NCBI GenBank assembly: GCA_006739055.1
Contig: AP019702.1
Coordinates: forward strand, 744,501-808,500
Origin: Allostella vacuolata
GTDB lineage: Bacteria > Pseudomonadota > Alphaproteobacteria > ATCC43930 > Allostellaceae
Direction of reading: 5' to 3'
DNA: 64,000 nucleotides
Position numbers and translations under genes: made by a program. Below the pieces are notes generated by a model. It saw nothing but the letters and a program-made list of their open reading frames with translations, had not been told where the DNA came from and made no database searches. Each line of letters opens with the position of its first letter. Position 1 is the stretch's first letter. Shown in pieces: positions 23,874 through 32,825 of the stretch.

Positions 23874-25288
23874 GCGGCGGCACCGACGCGCTGTGGCAGC
23901 GCGACGGCGTCGACCTCGCCTGGCTGATCCGGTCGCGACAGGTCTCCGCCCGCGAGGTGGTGCAGTCCTGCCTCGACCGCATGGAGGCGGTCAATCCGCA
24001 GCTCAACGCCGTCGTCCTGGCCCTGCCGGACGAGGCGCTGGCGGCGGCCGACGCCGCCGACCGGGCGGTGGCCGCGGGCGACGTGCTGGGCCCCCTGCAC
24101 GGCGTGCCGGTCACGACCAAGGTCAACACCGACCAGAAGGGCTGCCCGACCGACAACGGCATCGTCGCCTTCCGGGACCTGATCGCCACCGAGGACAGCC
24201 CGCCGGTCGCCAGCCTGCGCCGGGCCGGGGCGATCGTCATCGGGCGCACCAACACGCCCGGCTTCTCGATGCGCTGGTTCACCGACAACGACCTGCACGG
24301 GCTGACGCGCAACCCGTGGCGCGCGGACATCACCGCCGGCGGCTCGAGCGGCGGCGCGGGGGCGGCGATCGCCGCCGGCATCGGCCCGATCTCGCAGGGC
24401 AACGACATCGCCGGCTCGATCCGCTACCCGGCCTACTGCAACGGGGTGACCGGCATCCGCCCGACCTTCGGCCGGGTGCCGTCCTTCAACGGCACGGCCA
24501 AGGGAACGCGGCCGATCTCCTCGCAGCTGATGGCCGTCAACGGGCCGCTGGCGCGCCGCATCCGCGACCTGCGGGTGGCGTTCCGGGCCATGTCGGTCGG
24601 CGACCCGCGCGACCCGCGCTGGGTCGACGTGCCGTTCGAGGGGCCGCCGGTCGGGCGGCCCATCCGGGTCGCCATGGTCGTCGACCCGGCCGGGCGCGGG
24701 GTGCATCCGGCGGTCGCCGACGGCATCCGCCGCGCCGGCAAGGCGCTGGCCGATGCCGGCTATGCGGTCGAGGAGGTCGAACCGCCGCGCTTCGGCGAGG
24801 CGGCCGACCTGTGGGCGGCGATCGGCAACGACGACGTGATGGCCCAGCTGGCGCCGCCGGCCGAGCAGTATGGCGACCAGGGCATCCGCACCAGCGTCAA
24901 GCTATGGATGGCGCAGGGCTCCGGCCGCTCGTTCGAGGCGTTCCGCCAGGCGCTGGCGACCCGTGAGAAGATCCTCGGCGAGTGGCAGATGTTCTTCGAG
25001 GAGCGGCCGATCGTCCTGGCGCCGGTCTCGACCGAGCCGCCCTATCCGCACGACACCGACATCATCGACGTGGAGACGACGGCGCGGATGTTCACCGCCC
25101 AGCGCGCCCAGCTCGCGGTCTCGGTCCTGGGCCTGCCGGGCGTGTCGGTATCGGTCGGGCTGCACGAGGGCATCCCGCTCGGCGTGCAGGTGGTGGCGGG
25201 GCGCTACCGCGAGGATCTCTGCCTCGACGCGGCCGAGATCATCGAGGCGCGCTCGGGGCTGGCGACGCCGATCGACCCGCGCGCCTGA
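23870..25288 (+). CDS. Amidase, amidase-signature family
   Basis: A 472-residue amide hydrolase with the Ser-cisSer-Lys triad. The Lys is in GVPVTTKVNTDQKG, the cis-Ser in TAGGSSGGAGAAIAAG, and the nucleophile Ser in GNDIAGSIRYPA. The start is the ATG at 23870, overlapping the stop of the upstream Ntn-hydrolase. Substrate unknown; the pair plus the nearby aminotransferase and oligopeptide-type binding proteins suggest catabolism of an N-acylated amine or amino acid. Its last 85 bases are also covered, on the other strand, by the GntR-type gene. Confidence 0.93.
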   Translation: MSGGTDALWQRDGVDLAWLIRSRQVSAREVVQSCLDRMEAVNPQLNAVVLALPDEALAAADAADRAVAAGDVLGPLHGVPVTTKVNTDQKGCPTDNGIVAFRDLIATEDSPPVASLRRAGAIVIGRTNTPGFSMRWFTDNDLHGLTRNPWRADITAGGSSGGAGAAIAAGIGPISQGNDIAGSIRYPAYCNGVTGIRPTFGRVPSFNGTAKGTRPISSQLMAVNGPLARRIRDLRVAFRAMSVGDPRDPRWVDVPFEGPPVGRPIRVAMVVDPAGRGVHPAVADGIRRAGKALADAGYAVEEVEPPRFGEAADLWAAIGNDDVMAQLAPPAEQYGDQGIRTSVKLWMAQGSGRSFEAFRQALATREKILGEWQMFFEERPIVLAPVSTEPPYPHDTDIIDVETTARMFTAQRAQLAVSVLGLPGVSVSVGLHEGIPLGVQVVAGRYREDLCLDAAEIIEARSGLATPIDPRA

Positions 25289-26292
25289 GCGGTTTCGGGC
25301 GGCGACGCGGCCGGGCCGGCGCGCCCGGCCGCGTCGCGCGTCTCCCGGTCCGCGTAGGAGCGCAGGGCGAGTGCCAGGTGGCGCTCCAGCAGCGAGGCCG
25401 CCCAGGGGCGATCGTCCTTCTCGATGGCGTCCAGGATCTCCAGATGCTCGCGCGAGGACTGGACGAAGCGGGACTGCGACAGGCGCTGGAAGGCGGCGTG
25501 CTCGCCCAGCAGGCGCAACGCGTTCTGCCGGCGCACCGCCTCGATCAGGAACCGGTTGTGCGACCAGAGTGCCACCGTCTCGTGGAAGGCGTTGTTGGTG
25601 GCGAGCCAGCGCGCCGGATCGAGACGGTCGACATCGCGCAGGATCGCCTCGTGCTGCTCGCGCAGCCGTGCCAGGGCCTGCCGGTCGACGGCGTAGGTCG
25701 GCTCGCCCAGCGCCGCGCACTCCACGACGATGCGGAAGCGGTAGCTCTCCGCCACCGCCTCCCTCGAATCGAGCGCTTCGGTGAAGCGCCAGCCATGGCC
25801 GCGCTGGCGGCGCGCCAGCCCGTCGTCGCTGAGCTGCATCAGCGCCCGGCGCACGACCCCGCGCGAGGCGCCGTAGCGCGGCATCAGCTGGGCCTCGGAC
25901 ACCTCCGCCGGCAACAGCCCGCGGGCTCGGTCGGCCAGGATGGCGTGGTGCAGCTCGGCCACCGCGGAGCGCGGCAGCGCGCCGCCGGGCGTCGCGGCAT
26001 CGGCATCGATCGGCCGGGCCAGCGAGAAGCCGCGGCCGGCGTCGAAGGACAGATAGCCGATCGCCTCCAGGCGGCGCAGGGCCGCGCGCACCGGCGTGCG
26101 CGACACGCCGAAGCGCCGCGCCAGCGGCAGCTCGCGCACCGCCCCGCCGACGGCGGTCCCGTCCTGGGCGATCGCCGCCAGGATCTGGCGCACCAGTTCG
26201 GTCTGCAGCGCGCTCTGCCCCCCGGCGTGCTGGGCGTTCGGCGCGGGCGTATCGGTCTCGATGGTATCGGCCCCGGTGGCGCTCGTCTTCAT
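25204..26292 (-). CDS. GntR-family regulator with two HTH domains and an FCD domain
   Basis: A 362-residue regulator with an uncommon layout. HTH 1 (about 27-92) includes ELPLARRFGVSRTPVRAALR; HTH 2 (about 110-170) includes LMPRYGASRGVVRRALMQLS and DDGLARRQRGHGWRF. The FCD ligand domain follows (175-315) with metal-type His in NNAFHETV, REHLEILDAI and LLERHLALA. The last 43 residues are low-complexity and run through the amidase terminator hairpin into the amidase 3' end on the opposite strand, so the natural end may once have been near residue 318. It is divergent from the first binding-protein gene and probably controls it. Confidence 0.88.
   Translation of the reverse strand: MKTSATGADTIETDTPAPNAQHAGGQSALQTELVRQILAAIAQDGTAVGGAVRELPLARRFGVSRTPVRAALRRLEAIGYLSFDAGRGFSLARPIDADAATPGGALPRSAVAELHHAILADRARGLLPAEVSEAQLMPRYGASRGVVRRALMQLSDDGLARRQRGHGWRFTEALDSREAVAESYRFRIVVECAALGEPTYAVDRQALARLREQHEAILRDVDRLDPARWLATNNAFHETVALWSHNRFLIEAVRRQNALRLLGEHAAFQRLSQSRFVQSSREHLEILDAIEKDDRPWAASLLERHLALALRSYADRETRDAAGRAGPAASPPETAQARGSIGVASPERASMISAASRQRSSR
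25302..25337. terminator. 15-base-pair hairpin after the amidase gene
   Basis: GCGACGCGGCCGGGC (25302-25316) pairs perfectly with 25323-25337 around a six-base loop, 14 bases after the amidase stop. It also lies inside the 3' coding part of the convergent GntR gene. No U-tract. Confidence 0.6.
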
Positions 26293-26331
26293 CCCGGTTC
26301 GCTCTCCCGCCCGCGCGGCTGTCCCAGAACA

Positions 26332-26357
26332 ATGCTTTTCATATTGATAAAACGCAT
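26332..26357. promoter_or_regulatory. AT-rich imperfect palindrome between gntR and binding-protein gene
   Basis: The element starts ATGCTTTTC and ends TAAAACGCAT, giving imperfect dyad symmetry over 26 bases in an otherwise GC-rich 132-base divergent gap. It is a good place for the GntR operator and promoter elements of both genes. Confidence 0.5.
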
Positions 26358-26424
26358 GGAACGGGGAAGATAGCGCAAACCGCTCGCAGCATCGCCGACG
26401 GAAGAGAACAGGAGAGTCCGGGGA

Positions 26425-27981
26425 ATGACGAAGAGAGTTCTGCTGGCCGCCGCGGCCGCCGCCGCGCTGGCCCTGCCGGTCGCGGCCCAGGAGGCGCCGC
26501 GCAAGGGCGGCACGCTGACCATGGTGCTGAACGCCGACATCCGCAGCCTGGAGCCCGGGATCAACCGCGACGGCAACACCGATTCCGTGGCGCACATGAT
26601 CTACGAGGGGCTGGTCGGCTACCGTGCCGACCTCAGCGTCGGGCCGCAGCTGGCCCGGTCCTGGACGGTGGAGGACGACGGCCGGACCTATCGCTTCACC
26701 CTGCGCGACGGGGCGAAGTTCCACAACGGCGCCCCGGTCACGGCGGCCGACGTCAAGGCCAGCTGGGACCGGCAGATCGCCAACAAGGCCTGGCCCTGCG
26801 CGCGCTTCTTCAACGGCAGCAGCGGCATCAAGGTCGAGGGGGTGGAGGCGCCGGACGCCGCCACGGTCGTCTATCGCCTGGAGAAGGCGAGTGCGTTGTT
26901 CCTGAAGCAGCTCGCCAACTTCCAGTGCGCGGTGGTGGCCATCCACCCGTCGGCCTTCGATGCCGAGGGCAAGTGGAAGGAGGCGATCGGCACCGGTCCC
27001 TTCAAGCTGAAGGAATGGCGCCGCGGCGAGTTCATCGCCATGGAGCGGGTGGCCGACTACGTCCCCAACCCCGAGCCGGCGAGCGGCTATGCCGGCGCGC
27101 GCGTGGCCCATGTCGACAACCTGGTGGTGCGCATCATCCCCGACGGCAGCGCCGCCGAGGCGGCGCTGGTCAGCGGCGCGGTCGACATCCTGCCCGACAT
27201 CGACGCCCACCGCATGGAGGGGCTGAAGCAGAAGGGCATGACGGTGCTGACCTCGCCCGGCCTCGCCTGGTCGGCGCTGCTGATCCAGACCCGCGACCCG
27301 GTCCTGTCCAACGTCAAGATCCGCCAGGCGATCGCGCATGCCCTCGACCTGCAGGAGATCGCCGACGTCCGCACGCTCGGCCTGTCCAAGGCCAACCCGT
27401 CCTCGGTCGCCGACCCGACGCCCTATTTCGACAAGTCGTTCCTCCAATGGCCGGCCTACGACCCGAAGAAGGCCCAGGCCCTGCTGAAGGAGGCCGGCTA
27501 CAAGGGTGAGCCGATCCGGATCCAGACCAACAAGCGCTACAGCGGCATGTACGACAACTCGGTCGTCATGCAGGCGATGCTGACCGCGGCCGGCTTCAAG
27601 GCCGAGCTCGAGGTGCTGGAGTGGGCGACCCAGCTCGACAACTACCTCAAGGGCAATTTCCAGCTGCAGTCGTTCGGCTATTCCGCCCGCTTCGATCCGG
27701 GGCTGATGTATTCTGCGGTGATCGGCGACAAGGACAAGCTGAAGTGGGCGCAGTGGGAGGATCCGGCGGCGATCAAGCTGCTGGCGGAGGCCAACACCAC
27801 GCTCGACGAGGCCCGGCGCAAGGCGATCTTCGTCCAGCTGCACCGGATGGCGGCCGAGCAGGTGCCGATCATCGGCATCTTCTTCGAGACGGGGCTGGAG
27901 GCGACCGGGCCGAAGGTCCGGGGCTACAAGCCCTGGCCGGCCGGCAAGCCGCTGCCCTGGGGGGTGTGGAAGGCCGGCTGA
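26425..27981 (+). CDS. ABC transporter substrate-binding protein, family 5 (DppA/OppA-like), copy 1
   Basis: A 518-residue periplasmic protein with signal peptide KRVLLAAAAAAALALPVAAQ. The mature start RKGGTLTMVLNADIRSLEPG and the SWTVEDDGRTYRFTLRDG block are typical of the peptide/nickel family. No lipobox. It is the first of a three-gene plus-strand set (binding protein, esterase, binding protein) divergent from the GntR gene. No permease or ATPase follows, so it must use components encoded elsewhere. It is a close paralog of the protein at 28917-30470. Confidence 0.93.
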   Translation: MTKRVLLAAAAAAALALPVAAQEAPRKGGTLTMVLNADIRSLEPGINRDGNTDSVAHMIYEGLVGYRADLSVGPQLARSWTVEDDGRTYRFTLRDGAKFHNGAPVTAADVKASWDRQIANKAWPCARFFNGSSGIKVEGVEAPDAATVVYRLEKASALFLKQLANFQCAVVAIHPSAFDAEGKWKEAIGTGPFKLKEWRRGEFIAMERVADYVPNPEPASGYAGARVAHVDNLVVRIIPDGSAAEAALVSGAVDILPDIDAHRMEGLKQKGMTVLTSPGLAWSALLIQTRDPVLSNVKIRQAIAHALDLQEIADVRTLGLSKANPSSVADPTPYFDKSFLQWPAYDPKKAQALLKEAGYKGEPIRIQTNKRYSGMYDNSVVMQAMLTAAGFKAELEVLEWATQLDNYLKGNFQLQSFGYSARFDPGLMYSAVIGDKDKLKWAQWEDPAAIKLLAEANTTLDEARRKAIFVQLHRMAAEQVPIIGIFFETGLEATGPKVRGYKPWPAGKPLPWGVWKAG

Positions 27982-28058
27982 CGGCATAGGCCGCGACGTC
28001 CGCCGGAGGGGCCGTCGCGCCCCGTCCGGCGGGCGGTTTCTTACGGAGGACGCACGGA

Positions 28059-28913
28059 ATGACGGTTACGGCTCAGCGGGCGATGGAAAAGGCGTTCTAC
28101 GCCCGCGGCAGGACGACGATCTATGCCTGCCAGTTCGACCAGCGGTTCAGTTATTGCTGCTACGTGCCGCGGGTGGCCGAGGAGAACCCCGACCGCAAGC
28201 TGCCGCTGCTGGTCGCCGTCCATGGCACCGGCCGGCTGATGACCGCCTATCGCGACCTCTTCGCGGAGTTCGCCGAGCGCCATGGCGTGGTCGTGCTGGC
28301 GCCCCTGTTCCCGGCCGGCATCACCCACCCCGACGACCTCAACAGCTACAAGTTCCTGCGCGCGGGCGACCTGCACTATGACGCCGTGCTGCTGGCCATG
28401 CTCGACGAGGCGGCCACCCGCTGGCCGGTCGACCCGGCGCGCTTCGCGCTGTTCGGCTTCTCGGGCGGCGGGCACTTCTCCCACCGCTTCTTCTACCTGC
28501 ATCCCGAGCGGCTGTCGGCGGTGTCGATCGGGGCGCCCGGGGTGGTGACGCTGCTCGACTTCGACCATGACTTCTGGGTCGGCGTGCGCAATTTCGAAGA
28601 GAAGTTCGGCAAGCCGATCGACCTCGACGCGATGCGCCGGGTGCCGGTGCAGATGGTGGTCGGCGGCGACGACACCGAGACCTGGGAGATCACGATCCGC
28701 CCGGACAGCCCGAGCTGGATGCCCGGCGCCGACCTGGCCGGGGCCAACCGGCAGGACCGCATGCGCGCGCTGAAGGCGAGCTTCGAGCGCCATGGCATCG
28801 CGGTCCGCCACGACGTCCTGCCGGGCGTCGCCCACAACGGCCTGGCCATGGTGCCGCTGGTCGAGCAGTTCTTCGGCGACGCCCTCGCCACCCCCCTGAA
28901 GAAGGCCGGCTGA
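28059..28913 (+). CDS. Alpha/beta hydrolase (esterase/PHB-depolymerase-like)
   Basis: A 284-residue hydrolase. The nucleophile elbow is GFSGGG (Ser at about residue 133), the oxyanion region VAVHGTGRLM, and the likely catalytic His is in GVAHNG near the C-terminus. No signal peptide is seen, so it is cytoplasmic. The start has GGAGG about ten bases upstream. It lies between two paralogous oligopeptide-type binding proteins, which suggests it processes the imported ligand, for instance an ester or acylated compound. Substrate unknown. Confidence 0.88.
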   Translation: MTVTAQRAMEKAFYARGRTTIYACQFDQRFSYCCYVPRVAEENPDRKLPLLVAVHGTGRLMTAYRDLFAEFAERHGVVVLAPLFPAGITHPDDLNSYKFLRAGDLHYDAVLLAMLDEAATRWPVDPARFALFGFSGGGHFSHRFFYLHPERLSAVSIGAPGVVTLLDFDHDFWVGVRNFEEKFGKPIDLDAMRRVPVQMVVGGDDTETWEITIRPDSPSWMPGADLAGANRQDRMRALKASFERHGIAVRHDVLPGVAHNGLAMVPLVEQFFGDALATPLKKAG

Positions 28914-28916
28914 ACC

Positions 28917-30470
28917 ATGCGCATGATCGCCGCCGCGACCGCCGCCTTCCTGCTGGCGGCCCTGCCGGCCGCCGCCCAGGACGCCCCCCGCAAGGGCGGC
29001 ACCTTCACCATCGCGCTCAACGCCGACATCCGCAGCCTGGAGCCCGGCATCAACCGCGACGGCAACACCGACACGGTCGTCCACACGATCTTCGAGGGGC
29101 TGGTCGCCTATCGCGCCGACCTGTCGGTCGGCCCGGCCCTGGCCGAATCCTGGACCGTCGCCGATGACGGCCGCACCTATCGCTTCACGCTGCGCGACGG
29201 CGTGCGCTTCCACAACGGCCAGCCGCTCACGGCGTCCGCCCTGAAATGGACCTGGGACCGGCAGTGGGCGCACCAGCGCTGGGGCTGCAAGCGCTTCTTC
29301 GACGGCACCACCGGCCTCAAGGTCGAGGCGATGGAGACCCCGGACGACCGCACCGTCGTCTATCGCCTGGCGCAGCCGAGCGGGCTGTTTCTGAAGCAGC
29401 TTGCCAACCTGCAATGCGGCCTGGTCGCCGCCCATCCCGACAGCGCGGACGCCGAGGGCAAGTGGACGGCGCCGATCGGCACCGGCCCGCTCAAGCTGGC
29501 CGACTGGCGGCGCGGGGAGTTCGTGGCGCTCGACCGCTTCGACGGCTACAGCCCCAGCGCGGCCCCGGGCAGCGCCTATGCCGGGGCCCGGATCATGCAC
29601 TTCGACCGGGTCGTCTTCCGCGTCGTGCCGGACGCGAGCTCGGCCGAGGCGGGGCTGGCGACCGGCGACCTCGACCTCCTGCCGGAGGTGGAGGCGCACC
29701 GGGTGGCGGCCCTGAAGCAGCGCGGCGTCACCGTGCTGTCGCAGCCGGGCCTCAGCTGGGCGGTGCTGCTGATGCAGACGCGCGACCCGCTGCTGGCCGA
29801 CGTCCGCATCCGGCGCGCCATCGCCCACGCCATCGACCTCGACCAGATGGCGGACGCCCGCGGCGAGGGGCTGGTGCAGGCGCATCCCTCGCCGGTCGAT
29901 GCCGGCAGCAGCTATTTCGACGAGCGCTTCAAGGCATGGCCGGCGCATGACCCGGCCCGGGCCCGGGCCCTGCTGAAGGAGGCCGGCTACAAGGGCCAGC
30001 CCTTGAAGATCCAGACCAACAAGCGCTCCAGCGCCAACTACGACAATGCGGTGGTCGCCCAGGCGATGCTGTCCGCGGCCGGCTTCACGGTCGAGCTGGA
30101 GGTGCTGGACTGGGCGACGCAGCTCGACAACTACCTGAAGGGCAATTTCCAGATCCAATCCTTCGGCTATTCGGCGCGCTTCGACCCCGGCCTGCGCTTC
30201 GCCTCGCTGATCGCCGACAAGGACAAGTCCAAGTGGGCGCAGTGGGACGATCCCAAGGCGATCCAGCTGCTGCAGGAGAGCACCCGCACCGCCGACGAGG
30301 CGCGGCGCAAGGCGATCTTCGCCGAGCTGCACCAGATGATGGCCGACCAGGTGCCGACGATCGGTCTCTACTACGACCCGGGCGTGGAGGCGGTGGGCGC
30401 CAAGGTGCGGGGCTACAAGACCTGGCCGGCCAGCCGGCCTATCCCGTGGGGCGTGTGGAAGGTGCAGTAG
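28917..30470 (+). CDS. ABC transporter substrate-binding protein, family 5, copy 2
   Basis: A 517-residue paralog of the protein at 26425-27981, by eye around 70% identical with few gaps. Signal peptide MRMIAAATAAFLLAALPAAA, then RKGGTFTIALNADIRSLEPG. It starts three bases after the esterase stop. Differences cluster in the EAHRVAALKQRG and TIGLYYDPGVEA regions, so ligand preference may differ. Its final 32 bases overlap the convergent FhuF-like gene. Confidence 0.93.
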   Translation: MRMIAAATAAFLLAALPAAAQDAPRKGGTFTIALNADIRSLEPGINRDGNTDTVVHTIFEGLVAYRADLSVGPALAESWTVADDGRTYRFTLRDGVRFHNGQPLTASALKWTWDRQWAHQRWGCKRFFDGTTGLKVEAMETPDDRTVVYRLAQPSGLFLKQLANLQCGLVAAHPDSADAEGKWTAPIGTGPLKLADWRRGEFVALDRFDGYSPSAAPGSAYAGARIMHFDRVVFRVVPDASSAEAGLATGDLDLLPEVEAHRVAALKQRGVTVLSQPGLSWAVLLMQTRDPLLADVRIRRAIAHAIDLDQMADARGEGLVQAHPSPVDAGSSYFDERFKAWPAHDPARARALLKEAGYKGQPLKIQTNKRSSANYDNAVVAQAMLSAAGFTVELEVLDWATQLDNYLKGNFQIQSFGYSARFDPGLRFASLIADKDKSKWAQWDDPKAIQLLQESTRTADEARRKAIFAELHQMMADQVPTIGLYYDPGVEAVGAKVRGYKTWPASRPIPWGVWKVQ

Positions 30471-31206
30471 GGACGGCCGCGGCGGCGGCCTTGGCCGCCG
30501 TCGCCCGCAGGATGGCGTCGCGCGCCTCGGCCGTGATCCTGGGGCAGCTGGAACAGAGCGGCTGCCCCAGCCGGTCGCGCAGGCAGCACAGGCGGCGACG
30601 GCGCAGCGTCGGGTATTCCGGCACCGGCGTCGCGACATAGGCGATCTGGCCGCGCAGCGCCGCGCGGTCGAACAGGGCGGCGCGCAGCGTGGCGGCGCGG
30701 CCGGCCAGCGTCGGCACCGCATCCCATTTCTCGCACAGATAGGCCAGCATCGCGGCGGCGTTCGACCAGAACAGCCGGGGGGCGAGGCCCGATGCCGCCA
30801 CCAGGGCCGCGATCGCGACATCGCCCAGGACCCGGTCGGTCCAGTCCGCCAGCGCATCAGGTGCCGGCGATTCCCGCAACGCGCCCGGCGGATCGGCGAG
30901 GACCGCCTTCGGCAACCCGTCGACGACCATGACCAGCGGGTCGGCGGGTGGTGACGATCCGGCGAGGGCCGCCAGCGTCGGCATCGGCAGCAAGGCGGAG
31001 AAGAGATGCTTGCTCCACACCGAGGCCGCCCCGCGCGGGCAGGCATCCGGGCCGAAGCGCCGGCGATGCCGCTCGATCATCGGGCGAAGCCCGCCGGGGT
31101 CGGCCAGGCGCGACAGGGGCGGGGCGTCGGCGCCGTCGGGCGGCGCCTCGCGCAGCCACGGACGGGCGACCTCGACGGCCGCTTCGAGAGGGGAAGGGCT
31201 GGTCAC
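30439..31206 (-). CDS. FhuF-like siderophore-iron reductase
   Basis: A protein of about 255 residues with the C-terminal FhuF [2Fe-2S] signature RRLCCLRDRLGQPLCSSCP, i.e. Cys-Cys-x10-Cys-x2-Cys. FhuF proteins reduce ferric siderophores in the cytoplasm and release Fe(II). The central SVWSKHLFSALLPMPTLAAL block matches the family. The start is uncertain: GTG at 31204-31206 is used here, with a TTG at 31242 as the alternative and no strong ribosome site for either. No siderophore receptor or transporter is nearby. The 3' end overlaps the binding-protein gene on the other strand. Confidence 0.85.
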   Translation of the reverse strand: MTSPSPLEAAVEVARPWLREAPPDGADAPPLSRLADPGGLRPMIERHRRRFGPDACPRGAASVWSKHLFSALLPMPTLAALAGSSPPADPLVMVVDGLPKAVLADPPGALRESPAPDALADWTDRVLGDVAIAALVAASGLAPRLFWSNAAAMLAYLCEKWDAVPTLAGRAATLRAALFDRAALRGQIAYVATPVPEYPTLRRRRLCCLRDRLGQPLCSSCPRITAEARDAILRATAAKAAAAAVPTAPSTRPTG

Positions 31207-31319
31207 CCCGGAGTATCTGCGTTCGCTGCGAATGAAATGCAATCGTGCCCGGGCGCGAAGGCGGGGGACGCCGTCGCCGATGGGCGGTATCCTGTTCGGC
31301 TATTTCAAGCGGAGTGTGC

Positions 31320-32444
31320 ATGAGCCGGCATGGTGACGCGCCCGAGGGCGCCGGGACGGGGTTGTGGGCGCCGATCCGGATCGGCAGCGCGGTCCTGCCG
31401 AACCGCTTCGCCATGGCGCCGATGACCCGCCGGCGGTCGCCGGGCGGCGTGCCCGGGCCCGACGTCGCCGCCTATTATGCGCGCCGGGCTGCCGGCGGCG
31501 CCGGGCTGATCATCACCGAAGGCACCTACATCGACCACCCGACGGCCGGCGGCTCGGACGCGGTGCCGCGCTTCGACCGTTCCACCATGCCGGCCTGGCG
31601 GGCGGTGGCGGCCGCCGTGCAGGCCGAGGGGGCGGCGATCTTTCCCCAGCTCTGGCACATCGGCTGCGGCCGCCAGCCCGGCCAGCCGCCATACCCCGAT
31701 GCGCCCGTCCTCGGCCCGTCCGGCCTCGACCTCGATGGCAACCCCCATGGCCGGGCGATGACCGGGGCGGACATCGAGACGGTGCTCGCCGCCTATGCGG
31801 ACAGCGCGGCGCTGGCGCGCGAGGCGGGCTTCGACGGGGTCGAGATCCATGGCGCGCACGGCTACCTGATCGACCAGTTCCTCTGGGATCGCACCAACCG
31901 CCGCACGGACGGCTATGGCGGCAGCCCGCGGGCCCGGGCGCGCTTCGCGGCCGAGGTGGTGGGCGCGGTCCGACAGGCCGTCGGGCCGGACTATCCGGTC
32001 GCCTTCCGCTTCTCCCAGTGGAAGGTCCGGCATTACGAGGCGCGCATCGCCCGGGACCCGGCGGAGCTGGCGCAGATCCTGGAGCCGATCGCCGCTGCCG
32101 GCGCCACCATCCTGCATGCGTCGGTGCGGCGCTACTGGGAGCCGGCCTTTGCCGGATCGCACCGGACGCTGGCCGGCTGGACCCGGCGCCTGACGGGGCT
32201 TGCCACCATGACGGTCGGCTCGGTCGGCCTGGATGGGGTCTTTGCCGCCGGCGGCGACAATGGCGGGGCGGCGGCGGCCGCCGGCATCGAGCGGCTCGTC
32301 GAGCGCTTCGCGGACGGGGAGTTCGACCTGGTCGCGGTCGGCCGGGCCCTCATCGCCGATCCAGGCTGGGTCGCCAAGGTCCGCGACGGCCGGACCGGCG
32401 AGCTGGTCGGCTTCACGCCGGAGGCGACCGCCGCCTTCGTCTGA
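31320..32444 (+). CDS. NADH:flavin oxidoreductase, Old Yellow Enzyme family
   Basis: A 374-residue FMN-dependent ene-reductase-type barrel. The N-terminal APIRIGSAVLPNRFAMAPMT, the FMN/substrate histidine strand VEIHGAHGYLIDQFLWD and the RRTDGYGGS loop are standard. The final FMN phosphate site is FDLVAVGRALIADPGW. The ATG at 31320 has GGAG seven bases upstream. Shortened after about residue 370, so it lacks the iron-sulfur and second flavin domains of larger dienoyl-CoA reductases. Physiological substrate unknown. Confidence 0.92.
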   Translation: MSRHGDAPEGAGTGLWAPIRIGSAVLPNRFAMAPMTRRRSPGGVPGPDVAAYYARRAAGGAGLIITEGTYIDHPTAGGSDAVPRFDRSTMPAWRAVAAAVQAEGAAIFPQLWHIGCGRQPGQPPYPDAPVLGPSGLDLDGNPHGRAMTGADIETVLAAYADSAALAREAGFDGVEIHGAHGYLIDQFLWDRTNRRTDGYGGSPRARARFAAEVVGAVRQAVGPDYPVAFRFSQWKVRHYEARIARDPAELAQILEPIAAAGATILHASVRRYWEPAFAGSHRTLAGWTRRLTGLATMTVGSVGLDGVFAAGGDNGGAAAAAGIERLVERFADGEFDLVAVGRALIADPGWVAKVRDGRTGELVGFTPEATAAFV

Positions 32445-32541
32445 CCCCCCGCCGCGGCAGCGGCGATTGACCGCGGCCGCCGGTCGGCGGCACCCTGCCG
32501 GCTCGACCAAGAAAACAACGGCCGGAGGGAGCCCAGGCGCG

Positions 32542-32823
32542 ATGATTCACTTTCTGGTGCACGACGAGAACGATTCCTGCGGGGTCGTCGTCGTGGAGGG
32601 CATCAAGGCCGGTCAGACGCTGACCGGCTGGGTCATGGACCAGGACCGGACGATCGAGATCGCCGTCACCCAGGACATCCCGATCGGGCACAAGCTCGCG
32701 ACCCGGGACCTGGCCGAAGGCGAGACGGTCATCAAGTACGGGGTCGATATCGGCCGGGTCGTCGCCCCGATCCCGGTCGGCGCGCACCTGCACGTCCACA
32801 ACGTCAAGACGAAGCGGTGGTAG
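32542..32823 (+). CDS. UxaA-family small subunit (SAF domain; SuyA-like)
   Basis: A 93-residue SAF-domain protein: [20 protein letters not shown], then [19 protein letters not shown] and [18 protein letters not shown]. This is the small part of altronate/galactarate dehydratase-type enzymes and of (2R)-sulfolactate sulfo-lyase. GGAGGGAG lies about ten bases before the ATG. The large-subunit gene follows after two bases. Compared with single-chain UxaA proteins the enzyme is split in two. Confidence 0.85.
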   Translation: MIHFLVHDENDSCGVVVVEGIKAGQTLTGWVMDQDRTIEIAVTQDIPIGHKLATRDLAEGETVIKYGVDIGRVVAPIPVGAHLHVHNVKTKRW

Positions 32824-32825
32824 CC

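Noticed and set aside
25204-27987. Single 927-residue reading including the GntR protein
   Set aside because: The upstream 560 codons are antisense to the binding-protein gene; the recognisable protein begins at 26292.
31227-31243. Possible Fur/Irr box upstream of the FhuF-like gene
   Set aside because: TGCGAATGAAATGCAAT has weak symmetry and does not match a Fur or Irr consensus well enough.
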